Source: Candidatus Azobacteroides sp.
GTDB taxonomy: Bacteria; Bacteroidota; Bacteroidia; Bacteroidales; WRGA01
Assembly (NCBI GenBank): GCA_009787405.1
Contig: WRGA01000105.1
Coordinates: 1-37,054 of the forward strand
DNA: 37,054 bases
Direction: 5' to 3'
Shown here: positions 1 to 10,900 of the stretch, one piece after another
Position numbering within the stretch: position 1 is the stretch's first letter
Layout: each line of letters starts with the position of its first letter
Program-made: the position numbers and the translations under genes
The notes under the pieces: generated by a model
Database searches by the model: none
Told to the model about the DNA's origin: nothing
What the model saw: the letters and a program-made list of their open reading frames with translations, nothing else

Positions 1-250
1 AAACAATATTTTTTAGCATGTAACTTTCAAAAAAACGAATATTACATTTTTATACCCTACCTGTGAGGATAAGCAGGCATAACATCCGATAATCATATAA
101 TTTTTTTAACATTGTCTGCACGCCGCAAGCGTATTCCGGGAATAAAGCACAAATATAGCAATTTTATTCCTATCGGGGTTAAGAAAAAGATTAAGTAACG
201 TGTAAAAAATAACTTGGTAATTTTACCGGGATATACGTCAAAAAATCGTT
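1..250. other. AT-rich intergenic sequence, no gene seen
   Basis: No open frame with coding character is visible. A short imperfect hairpin built on CACGC-CGCAA-GCGT lies near 122-133, and a related perfect one occurs at 17449-17463. This is the region downstream of the minus-strand operon that ends at 640. Confidence 0.5.
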
Positions 251-520
251 TATATTTTGATAGTGATGTAAAAAGTATGCCATTATAAAGGTCATATTAT
301 CAATCAATTAGTATTGAATTAACTACTATTTACAATTCCCTTAGCAGTCCGGATCAGTCACATCTACACGCCCTTATCTCCTTATTATAAACCATTTAAT
401 AAAAGAATAAAAGTGATAATAGAAAGCTGTTTCTTTGCTGCTAAAGATGATAAAGCAAGTTAAATCATTGTTCTCCGGCAAACCGGGACAGCATACTTTT
501 TACATCACCACCTATATTTT
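251..520. mobile_element. Probable MITE with 18-22 bp terminal inverted repeats and 8-bp target duplication
   Basis: The 18-mer GTGATGTAAAAAGTATGC at 263-280 is repeated as a perfect reverse complement at 491-508. Extending outward to 259 and 512 gives a 22-bp terminal repeat with two mismatches. The 254-bp element (259-512) is flanked by the direct repeat TATATTTT at 251-258 and 513-520. Removing the element and one TATATTTT leaves a junction identical over 22 nt to an uninterrupted sequence at 32560-32581, which acts as the empty site. The element encodes no protein. The 8-bp duplication and a TGTAAAA-like terminus recall the IS256 family, whose members usually make 8-9 bp duplications, but the source transposon is not proven. 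Confidence 0.72.
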
Positions 521-606
521 AAATGCAAAGGTACGAAGGACACAAAGGCACTAAGAAAATTAAATGTAAAACTTCGCGCCTTTGTGTCCTTTGCATCTTC
601 GCGTTT
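521..606. repeat. Octamer-periodic intergenic inverted repeat, copy A
   Basis: The left arm is 521-551 and the right arm 576-606. The reverse complement of the right arm matches the left at 25 of 31 positions, including an uninterrupted core around GGACACAAAGGC. Each arm is made of degenerate units of about 8 nt (ATGCAAAG, GTACGAAG and so on; CTTTGCAT, CTTCGCGT on the other side). A second copy of the same type lies at 32571-32638. Its place just past the stop of the gene ending at 640 would let it work as a hairpin at the transcript end. Confidence 0.65.
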
Positions 607-639
607 GAAATGTCAATACTTTTTATTTATCTCGTTTCG

Positions 640-3600
640 TCAACCGGTCACGATCATTTTGATATTCATATATCCGGAAGCCGTTTCCAGCACGATGATG
701 TATACCCCCGGAGACAGGGGCAGACTGTAAGGCAGGTCATAGTCTTTCTGTCCGTTGTATTTTTTATCGGAGGCGACATGACCTGTACCGGCATTGATCA
801 TTCGCAGGCGGATGGCGCTTGTCCCGGTCAGCTCGATTCTGACATGGAAATTGCCGTCGTTCGGATTCGGGTATACATAAAAATTGTTGATCATGGACTC
901 TCCGGGCTCCCTGCCCGGTGTTTGTTCCGGCTCCACGGCTGTGACAGTCTTGCGAATTTCCTGATAACAGTCGTCTTTATGCGCCCTGAATCCGATCGTG
1001 TAATGACCGGGATAGTAAAAGATTACCCGGGCATAGAACTCGTCTGTTTCCACCACCTGCAGCGAGTCGGTGTTTTCGATCAGCCAATCCACGCTGTCGG
1101 GATCGGGATTGCTGATATTGGCAATAACGATCGTATCGCCGGTAAAAACTTCCGTAGAGACGAAAATTTCGGAACTGATATCGACATCCTTCACCCGGAT
1201 ATTAATTTCATCCGTCGCCTGGCACCCTTTGCTGTCGGTAATCGCCAAGCGGTAGGTTCCGGCGGTATTGACGGTTATTTCCGGAGAGGAGGCTTTAAAG
1301 GAATCCGGCCCTGTCCAGCTGAATTGAGTATCCGGATCCGTCACAGCCGGAGCCAGTCTCAGACTTTGTCCGTTGCACAGGGTACGGTCTTCTCCCAGAC
1401 TCACGGTCAGCGGTTCCGGATCGATCAGGATAAAATTATCCGTAAAACTGCAGCCGTCTTTATCGGTCACTGTCACACTGTATTGTCCGGCTCCGATACC
1501 GATCAGGTCTTTGCCTGCGGTGCCATTATTCCATCGATAGGTGTACGGCGCCGTACCGCCCGTAACCTGCAATGTAATACTGCCGTCGGATGCTCCGTGA
1601 CAAACCGGAGAAGCAACGGTACTTTCCACCCGCAGCCCTTCCGGTGTGGAAACCTTCGCGATGGCGGTTGTCAGACATCCCCGACTGTCAGTTACGAATA
1701 CAAAATATCGTCCGGGAGAAACACCGGCGACAGATTGAGTGTCGTCCCCCATACTCCATTCGTATGTATACGGGGCTGTACCACCCGTAACCGTGGCAGA
1801 GACCGTTGCCGTTTGTCCGCAGGTTATGGAAATATCGGTCGCCGAAGCCTGCAACAAATCGGGTTGTCTCAGGTTGTAAATTACCGAAACCGTATTCGGC
1901 GTGCGACTGTAGTCTTCTATTTCCACTTTGTAAATTCCCGCCGGTCTGTCCGATAGGATGCTGTCCCTTTCGTTTGCCAACAAATTATAGACGCCGTTTG
2001 GCCCTTCTTTATACCATTTGTAGAAATAAAGTGGTTGTTCTTCCGCCGGATTGCGAATGCCGCCTGTGGCATGAACAACGAGCCGGCCGTCGGACATGCC
2101 GTAGCAGGAAATCACACCGGTTTCTTCCACGGCTGCCAACAATTCGTCCGGTTCGGAGATGGAATAAAATTCGGAAGCGGTACAGGAAGCGTCGGCATCC
2201 GGATAGGCGCCGGCATAATTGCCGTCTTTTACTTCTACGCTGTAATTTCCTTCCGGAATATTGTTCAGGAGAGAAATATACTTGCCGTTTTCAAGAGAAT
2301 TTGTTGCCGACAGGGTTTGCCCCGCTTCATTTTTCCAACTGATGTTGTAAGTGCCGTCCGGATTCGGTGTGCCGCCTTCCGGCGTGATTTTTATATTGCC
2401 GTCGGAACGCCCGTAACCGGAAGCATCGACTTTTGTCACGGCGGAAATAGTCAACGGCTCTGCCGGCTGCATCAAGGTAATTTCATGAATGTCTTCTCCG
2501 TTTATCTTCGCATAACAGTTATTGGCATCCAAAATATATATGATGTAGTTGCCCGAATACAAGTTATCGATCCGAAACGTTTTATTATCGGATTCGATCG
2601 GATGTTCCCGGTAATCCGCATCCTCATCTTTTTTCAGGAACAATTTGTAATCTCCCACTCCCCCGGCTGTTTCTATGCGGATAAAACCGTCGTTCAATCC
2701 GTGGCAGGAGATATTCCGTGTGGTTAAAACCGTAGTTACCGGCGTCGGTTGGGTGATTTCAAAGACATCCGATTCAACGGTATTGACCGGATCGGCGGCA
2801 TCTTCGACCCGGACTTGATACGACCCTGCCGGTAAATGATCCGCTGTATCATCAATCCGGTCGGGGAGAAGCGTTGCCGTCCCGTTCGTTACCGAATACC
2901 ATTCATAGCTGTAAGGCCGGCCCGAAAAATTACCGGGTACACCGCCCTTCGCGTTGGCAACCAGCATTCCCGTCGTTTCTCCGTAACAATAGACGCCGCT
3001 TGTATTTTCCGGTTGCAGGGTCAGTAATTCCGGTTGGATAACCGTGAATGCAGCAACAACATAACATGCATCAGCCGTTCCGTCATAATTTTTATCCTTG
3101 ATTTCAACGGTATAGATTCCTTGCGGCAGGTTTTCCGTTTTTGAAGTGAAAATACCGTCGGCATCCGATGATTCACTGCTTGCTATCGGCGTTCCCGAAG
3201 CATCTTTCCATGTAATCGTGTAAAAAGGCCCGGTAGGATTCGGTGTTCCGCCCTGTACTTTGATTTCAATGTTTCCGTCGGAGCGTCCGAAGCCGCTGAC
3301 CGGTTTTACGGCGCTGCTGCTTATATCCAGAGCCTGCGCCGGTTGGGAGATGATTACCGATGCAACACTCGCGCCGGAAATCGAAGCCGCGCAGTTATTT
3401 CCGTCCGTGATGTAAAGACGGTATTCATCGGCGGTCAGGCCGTCAACCGTAAAGGTATTGCCCGGGATGCTTACCGGATCGCTGTAATCGTCATCGTCTC
3501 TTGATTTATAATACAGGCTGTAATTTCCCGCGCCGCCGGATACGTCGACCCGGATGCTTCCGTTATCGCCGCCGTAGCAGGTTACGTCCTGCTTGGACAG

Positions 3601-5841
3601 GGTTGCGGTCAAAGCTTCCGGTTCGCTCAGGGAAAATTCCTTTTCCGTAATATTCACGACCCGGCTCCGGTCTTTGACCTCAACCTTATAATCACCTTTA
3701 CCCAAGCCGGAAGCAATGCTGTCGGTATAAAGCGGAATGGCTTGATAGTCCGCCCCGTTCTTTTTATACCACCGGTAATCATAGACTTGGCCCGGATCCA
3801 ACACGCCCCCTTGAGCATGAGCGACTAATTCGCCGTTCGTATCCCCGTTACAGAGTACCGGCAAAGTATTTTCGATATTGACGACTAATTCGTCCGGCCG
3901 GCCGATTGTGATTTCATCCGTAAAACCGCAATTATTGGCGTCCCTGACTTCCACAAGGTATGTCCCGGCAGGAATATTCTTTGCCGTCGTCCGGAATTTT
4001 GCTCCCGAAGGATCGTTCTCTACCGTCGTAACGGTTTGGCCGGTCAGGTTGTTTTTCCATGTGGCAGTATAGCCGGTTCCCGGTGCCGGCGTTCCCCCGT
4101 CGCCCTCCAAAGTCACAGATCCGTCGCTCCTGCCGTAACCGGAAGGAAGTACAGGCGCCGGGAAAGAGAAATCCAATGCTTTTGCGGGTTGGGTAATGGC
4201 TACTTGTATAGTTTTTATTGTGCCGTCGGGATTCCGCAATTCGCAATCGTGGCTGTCGGTAACATAGTATTCATAAACGCCGGGCTCCAGACCGGACAAG
4301 ATCGTTTGGGTCGGAGAAGTAAAAGGTGCAGTTGTATAGTTTTCCCCCTGTTTACCCCAATGAAGAGTATAGTTTCCGTCCCCGCCCGATACCGTGATTG
4401 TAATCGTACCGTTGCCGGTACCGTAACAGGTGATATTCGTCAAACCGGCTGTCGAATAACTCAATGGAGGAAAACTTTCTATTTCCCCCGTCTTTTTGTG
4501 ATTCACACCGTCAGAATAGGTCGAGATCCCATTATAAAAGCCGGAGATCTGTATTTCATAGTCGCCCGCATCCAAGTTATCAATATAGAAACTGTTATTT
4601 TCGTCCAAAACCGGGTCTGAAGTACTGCCGGTAGCCGAGGTGGTCAGATTTTTGTAATCAGCCAACAGCCTCTCGCCCGACAACAAAGAACGGTCTAATT
4701 GTATTTTAAACCTTCCGTCGGCACCGCCGTTACAAATCTTGTTTACCGGGGTAACGCTCAGGATACCGGGTGTGGACAATCTCACATTCAAAGGCAATGT
4801 ATAGGTTTCCTGAACCGGAACAGCGCAATTATATACCGCTTTGAAATAAATATCTCTGCCTATGTAGTTTGCCGAATTTTCCCCAAGTAAGTCATATCCG
4901 GAAAAAGTAACGGTTCCCGATTGTGTATTTACATTATAGGGCATATTATTCCATACCTGATTGCCTGAGGCATCAGGAGGAGTCAGCGAATATTGCCATT
5001 GATGGCGGCTGTGGAATTCCTTTGTCGTTATTTCAATTTGATCATTAACGGGTAAAATCCCTGTCGCAGGAGTTTGATAAAGTGAATTTTTCAGGTATGC
5101 TATTTCGAATTTGGTCGTAACATTTGTCGTTCTGATTTCAAAAGAACTGCCTAATGGAGGATATAGAGGTTGATTAAATGTATAAGCATTCATATTGTTA
5201 TTATTAGTAACTGAAATCTCTTTTATTCCGCTCTTATTCTCATCTAAATAGTAAGTGCGTTCTCGTTGTTGATATGTAAAGGCAGGCTCCAATGTTTTGA
5301 ATGAACCATCTCCAAATGTCACATTGATAAGTTGGCGCGAAAGAGTGAGAGTTGTCGTTATTGCAGTTTTAATTTCCCATACGCCTGATAAAGGTTTTAA
5401 TTTGATATCCAATGTACTGCCGCCATCATAGTCTCCTAAAAGTTTATTATTTACGACATAATCTTTACACGGATAATCGGATAACGGGATATCAAGAGTA
5501 TTGGTGTTACTTCCTCTTAATCTATTATTGCTTGAACCGGCAGGATCATCCCTGTGTTCGGCGTAGATCGTTATTTTAGTTATCGGATTGGAAACAGAAC
5601 ATTTTATAGCGTAATTACTTTGCCAAATGCTTCCATCATTAAATTCCCGACCGAAAAGACCTTCTGTCCATATATCAGTGGCTCCATTTTGATAAGTAAA
5701 TGTTACCTTGAAATAACTGGCTGCTTCTATATGATGCTCCCTTGATTTTAATTTCAGCGTCAGGTCAAAAGCATATTCCTGTCCCCAAGTGTTTCCCGTG
5801 TATAACAGGGTCAATAGCAAGAATAAAACTATCTTTTTCAT
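640..5841 (-). CDS. SprB-repeat, T9SS-secreted adhesin-like surface protein (1733 aa)
   Basis: Residues 1-20 form a signal peptide. The N-terminal 350 residues are beta-rich and not recognised. SprB-type repeats, the family of the Flavobacterium gliding adhesin, begin near residue 365. Residues 465-1335 are a three-fold repeat of a module of about 285 residues. Each module holds a C-Y/H-G unit (about 469, 752, 1043), a G-Y/F-G-R-S-D-G unit (568, 850, 1142) and a second C-x-G unit (662, 950, 1243). Further single repeats follow near 1338, 1411 and 1486. The last 80 residues, from F-Y-V-Y-P-N-P near 1654, are a T9SS type A sorting domain. The expected location is the cell surface or medium. It is the last gene of a three-gene operon, 28 nt after the FnIII gene. 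Its first 300 codons are noticeably richer in A+T than the repeat region. The ligand is unknown, and adhesion is inferred from the family. Confidence 0.9.
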   Translation of the reverse strand: MKKIVLFLLLTLLYTGNTWGQEYAFDLTLKLKSREHHIEAASYFKVTFTYQNGATDIWTEGLFGREFNDGSIWQSNYAIKCSVSNPITKITIYAEHRDDPAGSSNNRLRGSNTNTLDIPLSDYPCKDYVVNNKLLGDYDGGSTLDIKLKPLSGVWEIKTAITTTLTLSRQLINVTFGDGSFKTLEPAFTYQQRERTYYLDENKSGIKEISVTNNNNMNAYTFNQPLYPPLGSSFEIRTTNVTTKFEIAYLKNSLYQTPATGILPVNDQIEITTKEFHSRHQWQYSLTPPDASGNQVWNNMPYNVNTQSGTVTFSGYDLLGENSANYIGRDIYFKAVYNCAVPVQETYTLPLNVRLSTPGILSVTPVNKICNGGADGRFKIQLDRSLLSGERLLADYKNLTTSATGSTSDPVLDENNSFYIDNLDAGDYEIQISGFYNGISTYSDGVNHKKTGEIESFPPLSYSTAGLTNITCYGTGNGTITITVSGGDGNYTLHWGKQGENYTTAPFTSPTQTILSGLEPGVYEYYVTDSHDCELRNPDGTIKTIQVAITQPAKALDFSFPAPVLPSGYGRSDGSVTLEGDGGTPAPGTGYTATWKNNLTGQTVTTVENDPSGAKFRTTAKNIPAGTYLVEVRDANNCGFTDEITIGRPDELVVNIENTLPVLCNGDTNGELVAHAQGGVLDPGQVYDYRWYKKNGADYQAIPLYTDSIASGLGKGDYKVEVKDRSRVVNITEKEFSLSEPEALTATLSKQDVTCYGGDNGSIRVDVSGGAGNYSLYYKSRDDDDYSDPVSIPGNTFTVDGLTADEYRLYITDGNNCAASISGASVASVIISQPAQALDISSSAVKPVSGFGRSDGNIEIKVQGGTPNPTGPFYTITWKDASGTPIASSESSDADGIFTSKTENLPQGIYTVEIKDKNYDGTADACYVVAAFTVIQPELLTLQPENTSGVYCYGETTGMLVANAKGGVPGNFSGRPYSYEWYSVTNGTATLLPDRIDDTADHLPAGSYQVRVEDAADPVNTVESDVFEITQPTPVTTVLTTRNISCHGLNDGFIRIETAGGVGDYKLFLKKDEDADYREHPIESDNKTFRIDNLYSGNYIIYILDANNCYAKINGEDIHEITLMQPAEPLTISAVTKVDASGYGRSDGNIKITPEGGTPNPDGTYNISWKNEAGQTLSATNSLENGKYISLLNNIPEGNYSVEVKDGNYAGAYPDADASCTASEFYSISEPDELLAAVEETGVISCYGMSDGRLVVHATGGIRNPAEEQPLYFYKWYKEGPNGVYNLLANERDSILSDRPAGIYKVEIEDYSRTPNTVSVIYNLRQPDLLQASATDISITCGQTATVSATVTGGTAPYTYEWSMGDDTQSVAGVSPGRYFVFVTDSRGCLTTAIAKVSTPEGLRVESTVASPVCHGASDGSITLQVTGGTAPYTYRWNNGTAGKDLIGIGAGQYSVTVTDKDGCSFTDNFILIDPEPLTVSLGEDRTLCNGQSLRLAPAVTDPDTQFSWTGPDSFKASSPEITVNTAGTYRLAITDSKGCQATDEINIRVKDVDISSEIFVSTEVFTGDTIVIANISNPDPDSVDWLIENTDSLQVVETDEFYARVIFYYPGHYTIGFRAHKDDCYQEIRKTVTAVEPEQTPGREPGESMINNFYVYPNPNDGNFHVRIELTGTSAIRLRMINAGTGHVASDKKYNGQKDYDLPYSLPLSPGVYIIVLETASGYMNIKMIVTG

Positions 5842-5869
5842 CTGTTTTGTGTTTTGGTTTTGTCGGTGA

Positions 5870-7960
5870 TCAATAATTTACGGTAATTGTTTTGGCTTTA
5901 GAAGTCCGACCTTCATCGGTAATAAACAAAATAGTATAAACATAATCTGTACCGGGAGAAACGATCTCATCCACAATCCGGTTCGTTTGTGCATCCACTT
6001 CCTGCCAAAGGATCATCTTTTTATCTTTTTCGGCTTTATAAATACGATACAGCCGGGCTTTGGCATTCTTTTTCCAGAACAATTCGATGTATTTCCCGGC
6101 GTCGTCTGTATAAGCATTGAACCCGCCGACTTCGTTCAAATCCGGTTCTACGGCAATATCCAATGTCAATGCTTGCGGGGATGTCGATTTCTTTCCGTCG
6201 GGGCCGTATGCAAAGACCCGGTATCTGTAGCGCCCTGATTCGGGCACATCATCCGTATAAGTATTCACGGAACCGTTTCCGGAAAAGACGGTTTTGGTAT
6301 ATTCGGGTTTATTTTCTACAGACCGCACTAAATCGTACCGTATGCCGGTGCGTGTTGTATCGGTTATCCACGAAACGGTCACTTTGTTTCCGGCCGGTTG
6401 ATAACCGACAATGACAGGTTCAGCCGGAGTTGCAAGGTTCGGTTTTACGGCCATGACATCCGGGCACGGGTCAGATTCGTTATAGCGCATGTCGACGGCC
6501 GTCAGTGCGTAATAGACTTCCGGATTGCTCAAGGCTAATGAAAGGGTGTCTGTATATTGGTTATCCGTAATAAAATCGGAGATAAAGGAAGACTTTTCTC
6601 CCCCCTTGGTAAAAGAACGCAGCAAACGGTACCCTCTCAGATCAGGTTCCGTGTTGGCATTCCATGACAAACAAGCCACTCCGACAGAATCAATCATCGC
6701 CTTCAATCCCGTAGGCACAGCCGGAGGGATGGAATCGATACGGTTTAACAGGAAAGGAAAAGATTCTTGTCGACTGTCATCCTTACCGACAGCCGACAAT
6801 TTAATGTAATTGACCTCGTCCGGCAGGGATAGGGATTGATCCCGAAAATGCAACGCTACGCTGTCTTCTATCGTTTTATACTCTCCGTCGATGGCGGAAG
6901 CCCGTTCTATCGAAAATTTCCGGATTTGTCCGGGATCATCACATTCAAATTCCCAAAATAGGTGAGCCCGGTCTTTCTCCGTAAAATACCCGGCATAAAT
7001 CTGCGGAATGCAACCGGCGGTTTTATATCCATGACCGCTTATGGTATCCGATGCCGGACCTGTTTGGTCAAATCCGGTGAGGCCTGTAATTCTGTACGTA
7101 TACCGGGTTTCATTGTTATCTAAGGAGTCGGCATAGAAAATTTCGCGTACACCGGCATCTAAAGGCGTAACCGGAAGGTCGGTAATCCGCCTGAAGGTTT
7201 TTTCGTCGGACGACATCCGTTCCACATGGTAAGAGTGGTAAAAATCCGACAGCAGGCTATAATTCCACGAAAGGACGACAGACCGGTCGGCAAATATGGC
7301 ATTCAATCCGATGGGTTTCGGAAGTTCTTTCTTGTCCTGAACCCCGATATAAACGGCAGCCGTATCAGCCGGCGCTTTTCCCGGACGATTCAGGTAAATG
7401 CGGTACAGGTATCTTTCGTTCGATTTAACGGTATTGTCGGTAAAAGCCCACCCGGCATATCCGGCAGCGTTATAGTCATATTCAGCCATAAAAACGGAGG
7501 TACTGAAACGTTGTTGCAATTCTTCGGCCCGGTTAATAATATATCCCATGCCGCCGGATGCGGAACTCAATTCAAAATCTTCCCCGTAAAAGGCCTGTGC
7601 AATCACCGCCGCATAATCGGAAGTTTCAATAAGTTCTTTCCATTGTTCGAGAGGCCGGGGTTTTAAATCCCGGACCATGATTTGTTTCACCGGATTTTCC
7701 TGCCAGAGATTATCTATCATCATCGTGTACCTTTCCACGGTATAGCCGTTATTTATACCGTCAATCCACGCCTTCGGACCGGCAGGCGACCACCTGAGCC
7801 TTATCTCGGTTTCGCTGATTACGGCTCCCCGGGCTTGTATATTTTCTCCGGGCGCGGAAAACTCCCCGTCTTGTTGTGCAGACAAATACCCGTTTTGAAA
7901 AAACAGGAACAGGATCAACCCTGCAACGAATCTGTATGTCATAGCTTTATATGTCGTCAT
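5870..7960 (-). CDS. Exported protein with about six fibronectin type III domains (696 aa)
   Basis: A GTG lies at 7966, but it sits inside the strong Shine-Dalgarno GGAGGTGA. The ATG at 7960 is therefore the better start and gives a signal peptide ending near Y-L-S-A-Q. FnIII-like domains, recognised by the L/V-x-W strand B and the Y-x-V/L-x-R strand E motifs, start near residues 46, 213, 316, 410, 510 and 608. There is no T9SS sorting domain, so it should be periplasmic or held at the outer membrane by a partner. The ribosome binding site overlaps the stop codon of the upstream 1482-aa gene, which suggests translational coupling and matched amounts of the two proteins. No enzyme signature is visible, so a structural or protein-binding role is inferred. 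Confidence 0.82.
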   Translation of the reverse strand: MTTYKAMTYRFVAGLILFLFFQNGYLSAQQDGEFSAPGENIQARGAVISETEIRLRWSPAGPKAWIDGINNGYTVERYTMMIDNLWQENPVKQIMVRDLKPRPLEQWKELIETSDYAAVIAQAFYGEDFELSSASGGMGYIINRAEELQQRFSTSVFMAEYDYNAAGYAGWAFTDNTVKSNERYLYRIYLNRPGKAPADTAAVYIGVQDKKELPKPIGLNAIFADRSVVLSWNYSLLSDFYHSYHVERMSSDEKTFRRITDLPVTPLDAGVREIFYADSLDNNETRYTYRITGLTGFDQTGPASDTISGHGYKTAGCIPQIYAGYFTEKDRAHLFWEFECDDPGQIRKFSIERASAIDGEYKTIEDSVALHFRDQSLSLPDEVNYIKLSAVGKDDSRQESFPFLLNRIDSIPPAVPTGLKAMIDSVGVACLSWNANTEPDLRGYRLLRSFTKGGEKSSFISDFITDNQYTDTLSLALSNPEVYYALTAVDMRYNESDPCPDVMAVKPNLATPAEPVIVGYQPAGNKVTVSWITDTTRTGIRYDLVRSVENKPEYTKTVFSGNGSVNTYTDDVPESGRYRYRVFAYGPDGKKSTSPQALTLDIAVEPDLNEVGGFNAYTDDAGKYIELFWKKNAKARLYRIYKAEKDKKMILWQEVDAQTNRIVDEIVSPGTDYVYTILFITDEGRTSKAKTITVNY

Positions 7961-7962
7961 AA

Positions 7963-10900
7963 TCACCTCCAGTCCAGCGTATTGGTATAATTGACTTGGT
8001 TGCTGCTTCCGGCTTTTCCTCCGGGCAACGTATAGTTGAAGTTTGTTTTGTAGATTCCTTGTCTGATAAACAAAAAGTGACTGTTAATCAGCGGCATCAA
8101 CGGTTTCATGTCTATTCCCTTATCAAATGAATTGACGGCCTTGGTTGCCAATTCATAGTAGTCTTTACAGTAATAGAAAGGCAATTCGTAAACGTAAGGA
8201 AAGCGTTTCGACATGGCTTCATTATAAATGCCCGAAGCAATGAAGCTCAGGTAACCGTCATACAGCGGAAATGCTTTGGCCGGCGGTACGCCATATTCGT
8301 TCACATCACGTCCTGTAATGGAAATACCTTTCACCGGATACCAATTGTATATCAACGGGGCGATGTCTTTTGTGTAATAGTCGTCATCGAGCATGGCTTT
8401 TGCCGACACGAGCGGGATGCCTGCGGTATATTCGCTGCCGATAAGTTCGGCCTCATCAAAAGCTTCGTAAGCAGTTGTGGTATTGAGCAATAAAGAACGC
8501 ACATCCGTATTGACATAACGGTCTCCCGGATTGAATTGCATAGCTGCTATTTTCTCCTTGAATGTGTTGTGCTTACTGCTGCGGAATGTGTATTTCAGCA
8601 CCTCGAGACTTCCGTCTTTTATAATTTTCTGTGCGGCCTGCTGCATGTAATCGATGGTGAAAGACTCTCCTTCTTCATCGGTAATTGTGCCGGTAGCAGT
8701 TGTTATTGTCGTTTCAGCCGGGTTCAGGTTCCGGTTCGCGGAAGAAGCGACAAAAGCAAGGTCGTAATCTGTCTGATTGCCGACTTCCGGGAAATTGAAA
8801 TTCAGGCGCGAATCGGCTTTGCTGTATTGAAAAGCCGCTTTTGCCGTATTCCCGGTTTTCGCCGAAAAATCGGCGCTGTATACGAAGTTATCGGGAAACA
8901 GATAAGTCTGGCCTTTTTTCAGTTGTACGTATCCGGCAGCAGATTCTCCTTTATAAAAATTCTTTTGATTTATTACCGGGTAACAATATTCAATGTTCGT
9001 CAACGGAATATAATTCGGAGCGCCTCCCGTTTTGAACGAAGATTCCTTTGATTCCCGGGCAGGAGCGCCGTTCTGTGCGACAAGTTTCCAACTGCCGCCG
9101 GAATATTCTTCGAAATTCACCGAAACAAAAACCTTCATGTCAATATTCGGCGGCAATATCTCCTTCGATTCGAAAGTGGCGGCGTCGTTATTATTGTTCC
9201 ATTTGATTTTTCCTTCCACTTTTTGCCCTTTATTGTCCATTATGTAGAAGTCGCCCAATTTGAGGCGGTAAGTCTTGGCGTTGCCATTATCGTCCTGTAT
9301 GTCGAAAGGCTCTCCCAATTGCATGTTAAAGGTTGCCTGCGGCGACAGGAAGACATCGACATCGGTATCATGGTTCAAAGGAGTAAGGTCGGCTATAACC
9401 GGCATATCCAAAGGAGAATCGTCGCCATTGAGACTGACTAATTTACAATCGTTTCCGAAGCTCAGCTTCATACTCATACTCGCCTTGATCAGTCCTCCGA
9501 GTACATTCAAATTCACCGCCAACCGTCCGCCGACCCAGGTGGGATTCGGAAACCGGGCTTGCAACAGGGCTGCCGTCGATCCTTTGATAATGGCTATTTT
9601 TTTATTGACGAAGAGGATTTTTATCCGTACACCCAATTCTCCCTGAAGGTAGGCATAGCATTGTCCGTTGGTATACCAGCCGTTGATCCCTACCGGCTCA
9701 CGGCTGCCTTCACAAGCATAGTTGTTCATGTCCCTGAGCATCAGGTCAAATCCTGCGCCGGCCATAAAACGGGCATAGAGAATAAGGAACCTGAGGTCTC
9801 CCGTATCGAAAGACAAATGAGAGCCGAAAGCAACCCCTTTCCCGGCTTCCATTATGGCCGGATATTTCATATAATCGGCCTGTTCGGGGGTAATGCGCAA
9901 TATATTCAAAACTTCTTGCGGCGGGACTGCGGGATTTTCCAACCGGTCGCCCAGCATGATATAGGATTTTGTAGTCAGGGATAACGGGCCCAGCCCGATT
10001 CTCAGGCCGATAGGGTTAGTCGGCGTACCGGCATGGATATACCAGGATTGAGGTGAAAAATGAAGTTTGGCCCAGCCTGCTTCATTGTTATTGTCCGTAC
10101 CCCTGATGAAATTACCCGGAGTGCTGACCATCAGCTTGAAATCCGCATCGAAAGTCTTGGTCGTAAAGTCATAGTCCATGGTCAGGTAGGCATTGATACC
10201 TGTCGGCAATTTAACACCTGCGAGCACATCTTTCGCCACATCGGAGCCGGACATATTTCCCGGCAGGGCGGCGGCATAACTGTCCGATAAAATTTTATTT
10301 TTTTGCCGGGCGTTTTTCCGTAAATCATCCAACCCGTCTATTTGTATGCTTGCTTCAGTTAATAACATCAATTCGGCCGTCCCGTAAAACTTCATGTTTT
10401 TAATGCCTCCCGACGACAGGTAATTCATTTCGAACAAGGCTTTTCCGGTAACGACACCGGCACCGACACCGTAAGCAATCCCGGCTTTTACGCCTAAAGA
10501 AGACCTGTCATCCGGAGCATAAGCCTGAAGGCCGGAACCTCCGGTAGCCGACATCTTGTAATAAGCTCCTCCCATAAACCCGTTAAGGCTGAACGGTCCT
10601 ATCGGAATCCCTTTTTTAAATACAGCCTGCCCTTCGACATACCAATAACGGAAATCCTTACAGCCGAAAACGGAAGTGACATTCACGATAAGCTCGTCAG
10701 ATAAGGAACCGAATACCGCTTTTATGTCGCCCCCGAAATAATTGCCGTAAACGGGATGATCTTTTTCTAACCGGATTTGACCGTCCAGTGTGAAGCCTGC
10801 CATTTGGACTTTTTCAAGTTTAACGGCATCAATGGAAACGCCTTTGAATTTCCATTTTTCATCTACCCGTTCCGAAGCCAGATTGATCCGTGAACCGGCG

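Noticed and set aside
299-385. On the minus strand, short resemblance to 23S rRNA ends (an ATAAGGGCGT stretch and ACTAATTGATTG)
   Set aside because: Only two short stretches agree, in the wrong relative arrangement for an rRNA gene, and no continuing rRNA sequence is present on either side. The segment lies inside the MITE. Treated as chance.
523-1956. Long plus-strand open frame of 477 codons opposite the SprB-repeat gene
   Set aside because: Its protein has no recognisable domain and lies entirely antisense to clearly real SprB repeats and a T9SS domain; it begins in the octamer repeat. It is a shadow of the GC-richer repeat region.
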